64,000 nt of DNA, from assembly GCF_009363655.1 (NCBI RefSeq), contig NZ_CP045393.1:2666001-2730000 (forward strand). Direction: 5' to 3'. The position numbers were made by a program, and so were the translations under genes. This document shows, in pieces, positions 8,630-16,788 of the stretch. The first letter of the stretch is position 1, and each line of letters opens with the position of its first letter. The DNA is from Roseovarius sp. THAF27. GTDB lineage: Bacteria > Pseudomonadota > Alphaproteobacteria > Rhodobacterales > Rhodobacteraceae. The notes beneath the pieces are model-generated. The model did no database searches. It saw only the letters and a program-made list of their open reading frames with translations, and had not been told where the DNA came from.

Positions 8630-9904
8630 ATGACTAAGACACTTCTAGGCACAGCAGCGGTCCTGACGGCCCTGTCGGCTCCGGCCTTCGCACAGGACTG
8701 CCCGATCAAGGTGGGCGTGCTGCACTCGCTGTCGGGCACGATGGCGATCTCGGAAACGACGCTCAAGGACACGATGGAGATGCTGATCGAGCAACAGAAC
8801 GAGAAAGGCGGCGTACTCGGGTGCGAACTCGAAGCCGTCGTCGTCGATCCGGCCTCCGACTGGCCGCTCTTCGCCGAAAAGGCCCGCGAGCTGCTAACGG
8901 TACACGAGGTCGACGTGATCTTCGGCAACTGGACGAGCGTCAGCCGCAAATCTGTCCTGCCGGTCATCGAGGAACTCAATGGCCTGCTGTTCTACCCCGT
9001 CCAATACGAGGGCGAGGAAAGCTCCAAGAACGTGTTCTACACCGGTGCCGCACCCAACCAGCAGGCCATTCCGGCCACGGACTATTTCCTGGAAGAATTG
9101 GGCGTCGAGAGCTTCGCGCTCCTGGGCACCGACTATGTCTATCCGCGCACCACGAACAACATCCTTGAATCCTACCTGAAATCCAAGGGCGTCGCTGACG
9201 AGGACATTTTCGTCAATTACACCCCCTTCGGCCATTCCGACTGGTCCAAGATCGTGTCGGACGTCGTGGCGCTGGGGGCCGGCGGCAAGCAGGTCGGCGT
9301 GATTTCGACCATCAACGGCGACGCAAACGTGGGCTTCTACAAGGAACTGGCAGCCCAGGGCGTGTCGGCCGATGACATCCCCGTCGTCGCCTTCTCGGTG
9401 GGCGAGGAAGAGCTTTCCGGCCTCGACACCTCGAATCTGGTCGGTCACCTGGCGGCGTGGAACTACTTCCAGTCGGCCGACACCGACGCCAATGCCGAAT
9501 GGATCGAGGCGTGGAAAGCCCGGATGGGCGAGGACCGCGTGACCAACGACCCGATGGAGGCGCATTACATCGGTTTCAACATGTGGGTGAACGCCGCCGA
9601 ACAGGCCGGCACCACGGACGTCGACGCGGTCCGCACCGCCATGTACGGGCAGGAATTCCCGAACTTGACCGGCGGCACGGCGGTCATGCTGCCGAACCAC
9701 CACCTGGCCAAGCCGGTTTTGATCGGCGAGATCCAGGAAGACGGCCAGTTCGACATCATCAGCCAGACCGAGGAAGTCCCGGGCGACGCCTGGACAGACT
9801 ACCTGCCGGAATCGGCCGTGCTGAAGTCCGATTGGCAGGAGCTTGAGTGCGGTATGTACAACACCGAAACCGAGACCTGCGTGCAGATCAAGTCGAACTA
9901 CTGA
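8630..9904 (+). CDS. urtA: Urea ABC transporter substrate-binding protein UrtA
   Basis: The periplasmic receptor of the high-affinity urea importer, a type I binding protein of the branched-chain amino acid family. The 424-residue product has a signal peptide ending AFAQ and then IKVGVLHSLSGTMAISE, the standard start of the mature domain. The blocks VIEELNGLLFYPVQYEGEESSKNVFYTG (split here by position) and the DPMEAHYIGFNMW region are typical of UrtA. The ATG at 8630 follows AAAGGGGA. A GC-rich hairpin after the gene probably separates its expression level from that of urtB. Confidence 0.96.
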   Translation: MTKTLLGTAAVLTALSAPAFAQDCPIKVGVLHSLSGTMAISETTLKDTMEMLIEQQNEKGGVLGCELEAVVVDPASDWPLFAEKARELLTVHEVDVIFGNWTSVSRKSVLPVIEELNGLLFYPVQYEGEESSKNVFYTGAAPNQQAIPATDYFLEELGVESFALLGTDYVYPRTTNNILESYLKSKGVADEDIFVNYTPFGHSDWSKIVSDVVALGAGGKQVGVISTINGDANVGFYKELAAQGVSADDIPVVAFSVGEEELSGLDTSNLVGHLAAWNYFQSADTDANAEWIEAWKARMGEDRVTNDPMEAHYIGFNMWVNAAEQAGTTDVDAVRTAMYGQEFPNLTGGTAVMLPNHHLAKPVLIGEIQEDGQFDIISQTEEVPGDAWTDYLPESAVLKSDWQELECGMYNTETETCVQIKSNY

Positions 9905-9919
9905 TCTCCTGAGAACCGG

Positions 9920-9942
9920 AAGGGCGGCCCCGCGCCGCCCTT
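9920..9942 (+). terminator. Hairpin between urtA and urtB (attenuator-like)
   Basis: AAGGGCGG and CCGCCCTT form an 8-bp stem around CCCCGCG. There is no U-tract, so it is more likely a partial terminator or a 3' stabiliser than a full stop. Such an element would allow more binding protein than membrane components. Confidence 0.45.
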
Positions 9943-9976
9943 CACCCCCTTCTGTTTCCCCTACGGAGGCCCGTGC

Positions 9977-11932
9977 ATGGCACGCCTGTTGCTGATCCTC
10001 ACGCTCCTGATTGCATCCCTGCCCGCGGCGGCACAGCAGGCCGATGCGCCGATCCAGCAGCTTTTGCAGGAGCACGCCGGGCAGTTGGCAAAGCCATCGC
10101 GCACCAAGGTCGCCCCCACCATCGACGCCATCGCCGGAAGCGGTCTGCCCGAGGCGCAGACCGTCCTGCGCAAATGGCAGGACAAAGAGTTGTGGCGGAA
10201 CACGGAGACCGGCCTGTTCATCTGGGCCGAAGAGATCGACCGCGACACGATCCGCGGCTTCGATTTTGCCGGGGATACGCCCCTGGGCGAATTGCCCGAC
10301 GATGCATTTGAGCAGTCCAAGCCCAATTCCGGGGTGCGCAAGATGATCGGCGCCGCGCTGGTGAAATTCCAACTGACCGCCGAAGACCTCGCCACCCGCC
10401 GCACCGCCATAAACAATATCGAACGCGACGCCGAAGCCTCGCACCTCGCCCCCCTGCGCGAGGCGATCGAGGCCGAGACAAGTCCGACCCTCAAGGCCCG
10501 CGCCGAACGCCTCGAACGCCTTCTGACCATCCGGTTCGGTGAAACCGAGGAAGAACGCATCGCCGCCATCGAAGGCTTCCAGGGCGATCTGGGCGTAGAC
10601 CTGCGCGGTGCATTGAACCCGCTGGTCACGACCCGGCTGGAAGCCGCGGAAACCGCGCCCGAAGGCCCCGAAATCGCCCGCGTGCTGAAGCCGGGATCGG
10701 AGGCTTTGCCCCGCGAAAATGCCTATGACCTCTTGGTGTCCGAAGGCTTCGCCAAGCCCCGCATCAGCCGCGCCGACAAGGCCGCAGCACTCGTGGCCAA
10801 TATCGACGGAGAGGCTGTCGCCGGCATCCAGGTTGCCACGCTCGACACCGAAGACGCCCGCGACATGGCCTATGCCAGGCTGGCCGAGCAAGGCACGGTC
10901 GACCCCGTCGCCACCGAGGCCGAGATCGACGAAACGCTGAACCGATACACCTTCTACGAGGTCTTCACCGGCGCCCCGCCCGCCGTCGCGCTGGCCGCGA
11001 TGAATACGCTCAACGGCATCGAGACCCGCGTCGCCGTCAACCAGGCCGCCGACCTCGCGCTCGACGCCATCTCGCTCGGCTCGATCTATTTCCTCGCCGC
11101 CATCGGCCTTGCCATAACCTTCGGCGTGATGGGGGTGATCAACATGGCCCATGGCGAGTTCATCATGATGGGCGCCTATACCGGCTTTGTTGTGCAGCAG
11201 ATCATCCCCGACCAGACGCTGTCGGTCATCCTCGCCATCCCGCTTGCCTTTGCCGTGACCTTCGCGGCGGGCGTGGCGATGGAACGGTTGGTGATCCGCT
11301 GGCTCTATCATCGCCCGCTGGAAACACTGCTGGCCACTTTCGGCATCTCCATCGCGCTGCAACAGATCGCCAAGAACATCTTCGGCACCCAGGCCCGCCC
11401 GCTGACGGCCCCCGGATGGCTGGACGGGTCGCTGGTGTTCAACGACATCGTGTCGATCAGCTATATCCGCATCGCGATCTTCGTGCTCGCCCTGGTGTTC
11501 CTCGCGCTGTTCCTGCTGGTCATGAACCGCACCCGCCTGGGCCTCGAGGTGCGCGCGGTGACGCAGAACCCGCGCATGGCCGCCTCGATGGGCATCAACC
11601 CCGACCGCATCAACATGCTGACCTTCGGCTTCGGCTCGGGCATCGCGGGTATCGCGGGCGTCGCCATCGGGCTATATGCCAAGGTCACCTCCGAGATGGG
11701 CGCCGACTACATCGTGCAAAGCTTCATGACCGTGGTGGTGGGCGGCGTCGGCAACATCTGGGGCACGCTTCTGGGGGCGACCCTCGTGGGGTCGCTGCAG
11801 AAAGGCATCGAATGGCTGAACCCGTCGAACACGCTGGCGGCCCAGACCTACATGATCCTCTTCATCATCCTCTTCATCCAGTTCCGGCCGCGCGGCATCA
11901 TCGCGCTCAAGGGCCGGGCGGCGGGGGCCTGA
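9977..11932 (+). CDS. urtB: Urea ABC transporter permease UrtB with long extracytoplasmic N-terminal domain
   Basis: A membrane subunit of the urea importer. The 651-residue product has two parts. A signal sequence is followed by a soluble, mostly helical region of about 330 residues. A LivH-type permease domain then starts around residue 350 (LALDAISLGSIYFLAAIGLAITFGVMG), with AHGEFIMMGAY and the conserved EAA-like loop near VRAVTQNPRMAASMGIN. UrtB proteins with an N-terminal extension are known in proteobacteria, but this one is at the long end. The gene is followed by urtC one base after its stop. Confidence 0.94.
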   Translation: MARLLLILTLLIASLPAAAQQADAPIQQLLQEHAGQLAKPSRTKVAPTIDAIAGSGLPEAQTVLRKWQDKELWRNTETGLFIWAEEIDRDTIRGFDFAGDTPLGELPDDAFEQSKPNSGVRKMIGAALVKFQLTAEDLATRRTAINNIERDAEASHLAPLREAIEAETSPTLKARAERLERLLTIRFGETEEERIAAIEGFQGDLGVDLRGALNPLVTTRLEAAETAPEGPEIARVLKPGSEALPRENAYDLLVSEGFAKPRISRADKAAALVANIDGEAVAGIQVATLDTEDARDMAYARLAEQGTVDPVATEAEIDETLNRYTFYEVFTGAPPAVALAAMNTLNGIETRVAVNQAADLALDAISLGSIYFLAAIGLAITFGVMGVINMAHGEFIMMGAYTGFVVQQIIPDQTLSVILAIPLAFAVTFAAGVAMERLVIRWLYHRPLETLLATFGISIALQQIAKNIFGTQARPLTAPGWLDGSLVFNDIVSISYIRIAIFVLALVFLALFLLVMNRTRLGLEVRAVTQNPRMAASMGINPDRINMLTFGFGSGIAGIAGVAIGLYAKVTSEMGADYIVQSFMTVVVGGVGNIWGTLLGATLVGSLQKGIEWLNPSNTLAAQTYMILFIILFIQFRPRGIIALKGRAAGA

Positions 11933-11933
11933 C

Positions 11934-13196
11934 ATGACCGACAGCACCCTTGCCAGAGCCGCTGCACGCCAGCCCATCGTCCTGCGCTTCCCCGCGATAC
12001 TGGTTTTCATGATCGTGCTGGCAGTCTTCACGGTCGGCGTCACGATCCTGTCCGAAGGCTTCGGCATCGGCGTGATCTCCACGAGTTTCGTCAAGACCCT
12101 GGGCAAGACGCTGTGCCTCTGTCTCGTGGCACTGGCGATGGACCTCGTGTGGGGCTATTGCGGGATCCTGTCGCTCGGGCACATGGCCTTCTTCGCCTTG
12201 GGCGGCTACGCGATCGGCATGTGGCTGATGTACGAACGCACGCGTCTGATCGTGGTCGATAGCCTCGCGGCAGAGACCCTGCCCCCCACGGCCCAGCAGA
12301 TATCCGATGGCATCGCATCACAGATCTTCGGCGTGGTGGGCGCGTCCGAGTTCCCGCCTGTCTGGGCTTTCGCCCATTCCCTGCCGCTGCAACTGGCCGC
12401 CGTCATGCTGGTGCCGGGGCTCTTGGCGCTGGTCTTTGGCTGGTTTGCCTTTCGCAGCCGCGTGACCGGCGTGTACCTCTCGATCCTGACCCAGGCGATG
12501 ACCCTGGCGCTCGCACTGTACCTCTTCCAGAACGACAGCGGGTTACGCGGCAACAACGGCCTTTCCGGACTGCAGAACCTGCCCGGCCTCGGCGGCGTCG
12601 GTCAGCCGATTGTCTCGATGTGGTTCCTCTGGGCCTCGGCCCTGGCGCTGGGGTTGGGATACTGGCTGGCGAACTGGGTCGTGTCGGGCAAGTTCGGCTC
12701 GGTCCTGCGCGGCATCCGTGATGACGAGGCCCGTGTGCGATTCCTCGGCTACCCGGTCGAGTCCTATAAGCTCTTTGTCTTCACGCTATCGGCAGTGATC
12801 GCGGGCATTGCCGGCGCGCTCTATTACCCGCAGGCCGGCATCATAAACCCCGCCGAACTGGCCCCCATCGCCTCGATCTACCTTGCCGTCTGGGTCGCCA
12901 TCGGGGGACGCGGGCGGCTTTACGGGGCGGTGATCGGTGCCGCTTTCGTGTCGCTTTTGTCGACGTGGTTCACCGGCGGACAGGCTCCCGACATCGTGCT
13001 GGGCAGCTGGCGCATCCAGTGGGTCGACTGGTGGACCGTGCTTCTGGGCCTGTCTTTTGTCGCCGTTACGCTCTTTGCGCCCAAGGGCATCGGCGGGCTC
13101 TTCGACCTCGTGGCGGATCGCCTGACTCCTGACCGCCACGGCGCGGACCTCGGCCCCGACCAGGGCGCCCTGCGCGAGAAGGAGGCAGACACATGA
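11934..13196 (+). CDS. urtC: Urea ABC transporter permease UrtC
   Basis: The second membrane subunit, of the LivM type, 420 residues. It has about ten hydrophobic segments, LSLGHMAFFALGGYAIGMWLM near the start of the core, and the cytoplasmic coupling loop SVLRGIRDDEARVRFLGYPV that contacts the ATPase subunits. YERTRLIVVDSLAAETLPP is a periplasmic loop. The ATG at 11934 follows the urtB stop directly and the end overlaps urtD by 4 bp. Confidence 0.95.
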   Translation: MTDSTLARAAARQPIVLRFPAILVFMIVLAVFTVGVTILSEGFGIGVISTSFVKTLGKTLCLCLVALAMDLVWGYCGILSLGHMAFFALGGYAIGMWLMYERTRLIVVDSLAAETLPPTAQQISDGIASQIFGVVGASEFPPVWAFAHSLPLQLAAVMLVPGLLALVFGWFAFRSRVTGVYLSILTQAMTLALALYLFQNDSGLRGNNGLSGLQNLPGLGGVGQPIVSMWFLWASALALGLGYWLANWVVSGKFGSVLRGIRDDEARVRFLGYPVESYKLFVFTLSAVIAGIAGALYYPQAGIINPAELAPIASIYLAVWVAIGGRGRLYGAVIGAAFVSLLSTWFTGGQAPDIVLGSWRIQWVDWWTVLLGLSFVAVTLFAPKGIGGLFDLVADRLTPDRHGADLGPDQGALREKEADT

Positions 13197-13933
13197 GCCA
13201 GCTTCTGGAAGTCTCCGGCGTCTCGGTCAGCTTCGACGGCTTCAAGGCGCTCAACAACCTGTCCTTTTCCATCGGCAACAGGGAGTTGCGCGCCGTCATC
13301 GGCCCCAACGGGGCGGGCAAGACCACCTTCATGGACGTGGTCACCGGCAAGACCAAGCCCGACGAGGGCCGCGTGCTGTGGGGCGAGCCGCCCGTCTCTC
13401 TGCTGGGCAAATCCGAAAGCACCATCGCCATGGCCGGCGTGGGCCGCAAGTTCCAGCGCCCCACCGTGTTCGAGGATCAGACGGTCGAGGCCAACCTGAT
13501 GATGGCGCTGCGCAAACCCCGCTCGCCTTTCGCCGTCCTCTTCTTCAAGCCCAGCGCCGAGGATCGCGACCGCGTCGCCGAGCTGGCCGAAACCATCGGT
13601 CTGGCGCAGGCGCTTGGGCGCAAATCGGGCGAGCTTTCGCACGGGCAGAAACAATGGCTGGAAATCGGCATGCTGCTGGCACAGGACCCTCAGCTTTTGC
13701 TGGTGGACGAACCGGCGGCGGGGATGACCACGGCCGAGCGGGAAAAGACAACCGACCTGCTGCGCGAGGCCGCGAGGACACGCGCCGTGGTGGTGGTCGA
13801 ACATGACATGGAATTCGTCCGCCGCCTTGGCTGCAAGGTCACGGTCCTGCACGAAGGCTCGGTACTGGCCGAAGGCTCCATCGACCATGTGACCAAGAAT
13901 GAAAACGTGATCGAGGTGTATCTTGGCCGATGA
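13193..13933 (+). CDS. urtD: Urea ABC transporter ATP-binding protein UrtD
   Basis: A LivG-type ATPase of 246 residues. It has Walker A GPNGAGKT near residue 43, a FQRPTVFEDQTVEANL Q-loop block, a signature motif in LSHGQKQWLEIG, and Walker B LLLVDEPAAGMT. The signature (LSHGQ) is the form usual in UrtD. The start overlaps urtC by 4 bp, and its 3' end overlaps urtE by 11 bp. Confidence 0.95.
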   Translation: MSQLLEVSGVSVSFDGFKALNNLSFSIGNRELRAVIGPNGAGKTTFMDVVTGKTKPDEGRVLWGEPPVSLLGKSESTIAMAGVGRKFQRPTVFEDQTVEANLMMALRKPRSPFAVLFFKPSAEDRDRVAELAETIGLAQALGRKSGELSHGQKQWLEIGMLLAQDPQLLLVDEPAAGMTTAEREKTTDLLREAARTRAVVVVEHDMEFVRRLGCKVTVLHEGSVLAEGSIDHVTKNENVIEVYLGR

Positions 13934-14630
13934 TATCCTGAGCGTCGAGGGCCTGACCCTCCACTATGGCGGCAGCCAGATCCTGAACGGCATCGATATG
14001 GGCGCGCGGCAGGGCGAGGTCACCTGCATCATGGGCACAAACGGCGTCGGCAAGACCTCCCTGCTGAAGGCGCTGTCCGGCACCCATCCCCGCTCCGGCG
14101 GCACCTACACGCTGGCGGGGGAAAGCATCGGCAAGCTGGGCGCCTACGACATGGCGCGGCGTGGCGTCGGATACGTCCCGCAAGGGCGCGACATCTTCCC
14201 GTTCCTTACGGTCGAGGAAAACCTTGAAACCGGTTTCGCCTGCCTGCCCCGCAGCGAACGTCACCTGCGCGACGATATCTTCGACCTGTTCCCGATCCTC
14301 AAGGAATTCATGCCACGGCGTGGCGGCGACCTGTCCGGCGGTCAGCAGCAACAGCTTTCCATTGCCCGAGCCCTGATCACGCAACCGAAAGTCCTGCTGC
14401 TGGATGAACCGACCGAGGGCATCCAGCCCAACGTGATCCAGCAGATCGGCGAGGCGATCCGCCTGCTCAGGGATCAGGGGGAAATCGCGATCATTCTCGT
14501 CGAGCAATATTTCAGCTTTGCCTACGACCTTGGCGACAGGTTCTACGTGATCGAGCGCGGCGCGGTGAAACTGAGCGGCGACAGGGATACCGTGACAAGC
14601 GAGGAACTCGCCAGAAGCACGGCGATCTGA
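13923..14630 (+). CDS. urtE: Urea ABC transporter ATP-binding protein UrtE (TTG start)
   Basis: A LivF-type ATPase of 235 residues with Walker A GTNGVGKTS, the FLTVEENL Q-loop block, signature LSGGQQQQLSIARAL and Walker B LLLDEPTEGIQPN. The only start that gives the expected N-terminus is a TTG at 13923, inside the end of urtD; the nearby ATG at 13930 is out of frame. The weak start and the 11-bp overlap suggest translation coupled to urtD. It closes the urt operon. Confidence 0.94.
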   Translation: MADDILSVEGLTLHYGGSQILNGIDMGARQGEVTCIMGTNGVGKTSLLKALSGTHPRSGGTYTLAGESIGKLGAYDMARRGVGYVPQGRDIFPFLTVEENLETGFACLPRSERHLRDDIFDLFPILKEFMPRRGGDLSGGQQQQLSIARALITQPKVLLLDEPTEGIQPNVIQQIGEAIRLLRDQGEIAIILVEQYFSFAYDLGDRFYVIERGAVKLSGDRDTVTSEELARSTAI

Positions 14631-14773
14631 CGACGCGCCACGACCGCTCTGATTTGCACCGCACAAGTCAAGTGGACAGGCCACGTGGTATTGCTATGCA
14701 GACCGGATCGAGCGTCCCGAAAGCGCTCGCGTAAACAACCTGGCGGTACGGGCAACCACCAACCAAAGGACCC

Positions 14774-15847
14774 CTAGTCCTTCGTTTCGCTCAGCTTTGC
14801 CGGTGCACGTTCTGCGTAATAGGCCGAGAGTGCGGCGATCTCCGCATCGGTCAGATCGCGCGCGGCCTTGAACATCAGTTCCGCCGCGCGGCCGCCACCG
14901 CGATTGCCCTCGCGCCACAATTTCAGCTGTTGTTCGAGGTAGGGCGCGTGCTGGCCGGCCAGCGACGGAAAGGCCGGATTGATCGGCGCGGGCCACGGCC
15001 CGTGGCAAGCCCGGCACGCCGGCACGCTTTGCGAGCCGCCCTCGGCAAAAGCCAGCGCCCGGCCCTGCTCGGCAAGCTGCGACGGCTCCGCCGCCCCGCC
15101 CTCGGGCGAGACGTCCGCGAAGGTCCGCGCCAGCCGGTCGACCGATCCGCCGGGACGCTGGCTCATGACCTCGTACATGATCCCGCTGTCGCGCGTGCCG
15201 TCGCGATAGGCGGCAAGACTTTGGGCGATGTACTCCTCCGACAGGATATCCAGCCGCGGCACCTGCGCGTTCTGGCTGACCCCATCCGGGCCGTGACAGA
15301 CGGCACACCCGCCATCGGCCTCGTCGACCATCGCGTCCCAGGTCTCGGGCGTCATCCCCTTCTGCGCCCGCAGGAAAGCGACCAGCGGCCAGACATCGTC
15401 CGTCCGCTCGGCGGGCCAGCCGGGCATCCCGCTCATCTTGATGCCGTTGTGGATGATCCAGTGCATCTCGGGCACGCTCCAGTGATCGCTCACCAGCGCC
15501 AGCGAGGGCGGTTCGGGCAGCATCTGCTGCACCGTGGCGCTGCGCGGCACGCCCGGGGCGCCGTGGCAGTCCATGCAGGCGGATTTGTAATGCCCGGCCC
15601 CAAGGGCCACCATATCGGGCGTATCGAGATCGTCCGGCACTTCGCTTTCGGGCGGCGCACGGAAGGCGACCGAGTTTTCGAAGGTGCTGTGCATGGCCCA
15701 GGTCACGCCTGGCCAGTGCCCCTGCCGCGCCGAGACGTTGAAGAGACCCAAGCCGATGATCAGAACTGCCGTCAGCAAGCCGATGGCGGCGGCGACGCCC
15801 GCCATGGCGATCACGGTTTTTCCGTGCAGGTCACGCACCCATCTCAT
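14774..15847 (-). CDS. Membrane-anchored tri-heme cytochrome c
   Basis: A 357-residue c-type cytochrome with an N-terminal membrane anchor (about residues 11-36) and three CxxCH sites: C91-MD-C94-H95, a CAVCH about mid-protein and a CRACH in the C-terminal third. The last domain (CRACHGPWPAP... PSLAGQ) resembles cytochrome c4/c553-type domains that take electrons to a terminal oxidase. Its ATG at 15847 overlaps the CtaG-like gene stop by 4 bp; the longer open frame upstream is only a shadow of that gene. Being the last gene of the oxidase operon, it probably donates electrons to the oxidase or links it to another dehydrogenase. Confidence 0.85.
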   Translation of the reverse strand: MRWVRDLHGKTVIAMAGVAAAIGLLTAVLIIGLGLFNVSARQGHWPGVTWAMHSTFENSVAFRAPPESEVPDDLDTPDMVALGAGHYKSACMDCHGAPGVPRSATVQQMLPEPPSLALVSDHWSVPEMHWIIHNGIKMSGMPGWPAERTDDVWPLVAFLRAQKGMTPETWDAMVDEADGGCAVCHGPDGVSQNAQVPRLDILSEEYIAQSLAAYRDGTRDSGIMYEVMSQRPGGSVDRLARTFADVSPEGGAAEPSQLAEQGRALAFAEGGSQSVPACRACHGPWPAPINPAFPSLAGQHAPYLEQQLKLWREGNRGGGRAAELMFKAARDLTDAEIAALSAYYAERAPAKLSETKD

Positions 15848-16416
15848 GCCGTCTCCTCCCGTACCACGCGCGCGGCCAGCACCAGCGCCCCCACAAGGTA
15901 GATCGGCGTCCCGATCGCCAGCATCAGGATACCGCCCAACTGCTGGCCCGACAGGCTGGGGTCCCGGCCGCAGATCTCGGCGTAAAGGTCGCTCGGGGCC
16001 AGAACCAGCAGCGCGCCCAGCAACGTCATGTGCATCGAGGTCAGGAACAATCCCCCTGCCCCCACCAGCGCCTGCCGCGCATGAAGCGCCCCGGACCACA
16101 CCGCCAGCCCGGCGGCGAGGAAGGCCACCTGCTCCAGCACGCGCCCGCCGAAACTCAGCTGCGCGAACCCATGCAGGTGCGGCAGGTGCCACGCCCAGAC
16201 GATGGCGAACTCGGCAACCGCCGCCAGAATCACCGGCACCGCGAAACGCCGCGCCACGCCCGGCCACGCCAGCACCATCAGGGGCGCCACGCCCGCCACC
16301 AGCCCCATGTGCCGCAGCATGTGCGCCGGAAACGGCCCAGCCCGTGCCTCCCACGGCGGCAGGTACAGCCCGGCCAGCAGCGCCAGCGCAGAGATCCCCG
16401 CCAGCCTCACAGGCAA
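15844..16416 (-). CDS. CtaG-like (caa3-type assembly) membrane protein
   Basis: A 190-residue polytopic protein of the caa3_CtaG type, a family found with cytochrome oxidase operons and thought to help assembly. It has five or so hydrophobic segments, with HMLRHMGLVAGVAPLMVL and AWHLPHLHGFAQ as His-rich blocks and SMHMTLLGALL later. The family name is shared with the unrelated copper chaperone CtaG/Cox11, which this is not. It overlaps the neighbours on both sides by a few bases. Confidence 0.75.
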   Translation of the reverse strand: MPVRLAGISALALLAGLYLPPWEARAGPFPAHMLRHMGLVAGVAPLMVLAWPGVARRFAVPVILAAVAEFAIVWAWHLPHLHGFAQLSFGGRVLEQVAFLAAGLAVWSGALHARQALVGAGGLFLTSMHMTLLGALLVLAPSDLYAEICGRDPSLSGQQLGGILMLAIGTPIYLVGALVLAARVVREETA

Positions 16417-16778
16417 GTCTCGATGAACAGCGCCGGCATCGCCACGAAGATCACCCCGATGGCCGACGCGATGCTCAGCAGGAAGCCCGCGTGCCCGAGG
16501 AACTCGCGCCGGTCCTCGACCGTGGGCTTGTCATGCACGTAGTCCTGATCGTCGGGGTAGTCCCACTGCACCCACGCCTTCCACGCGATCCAGCCGATCA
16601 GCGCCAACGCCACCACCGTCAGCACCAGGATCGACAGCCGCGCCACCTCGGGCGTGCCGATCTTGCTGCACTCCACCGCCGTAATCGCGTAGATGATCGC
16701 GAAATGCAGCGTCCAGACGGTGGGCGCGGCGACCATGTGCCAGATGCTTTCGTGCCGGAACGGGGTTTCCTCTGTCAT
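16407..16778 (-). CDS. Small membrane protein of the cytochrome oxidase operon
   Basis: A 123-residue protein with three predicted membrane segments (residues about 17-33, 48-67 and 94-115) and a charged loop between the second and third. I know it only as a recurrent small gene after fused subunit I/III oxidase genes, without an established function. It begins 10 bp after the oxidase gene and overlaps the CtaG-like gene by 10 bp. It could be an accessory or assembly subunit. Confidence 0.72.
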   Translation of the reverse strand: MTEETPFRHESIWHMVAAPTVWTLHFAIIYAITAVECSKIGTPEVARLSILVLTVVALALIGWIAWKAWVQWDYPDDQDYVHDKPTVEDRREFLGHAGFLLSIASAIGVIFVAMPALFIETCL

Positions 16779-16788
16779 CTCGCCACCC

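Noticed and set aside
8894..11362. Very long minus-strand open frame (over 800 codons) opposite urtA and urtB
   Set aside because: Antisense shadow of high-GC coding sequence; it has no recognisable domain, while the plus-strand genes have clear family motifs.
14774..16354. A longer cytochrome protein starting at 16354
   Set aside because: The extra N-terminal part is out-of-frame translation of the CtaG-like gene; ATG at 15847 with a 4-bp overlap is the proper start.
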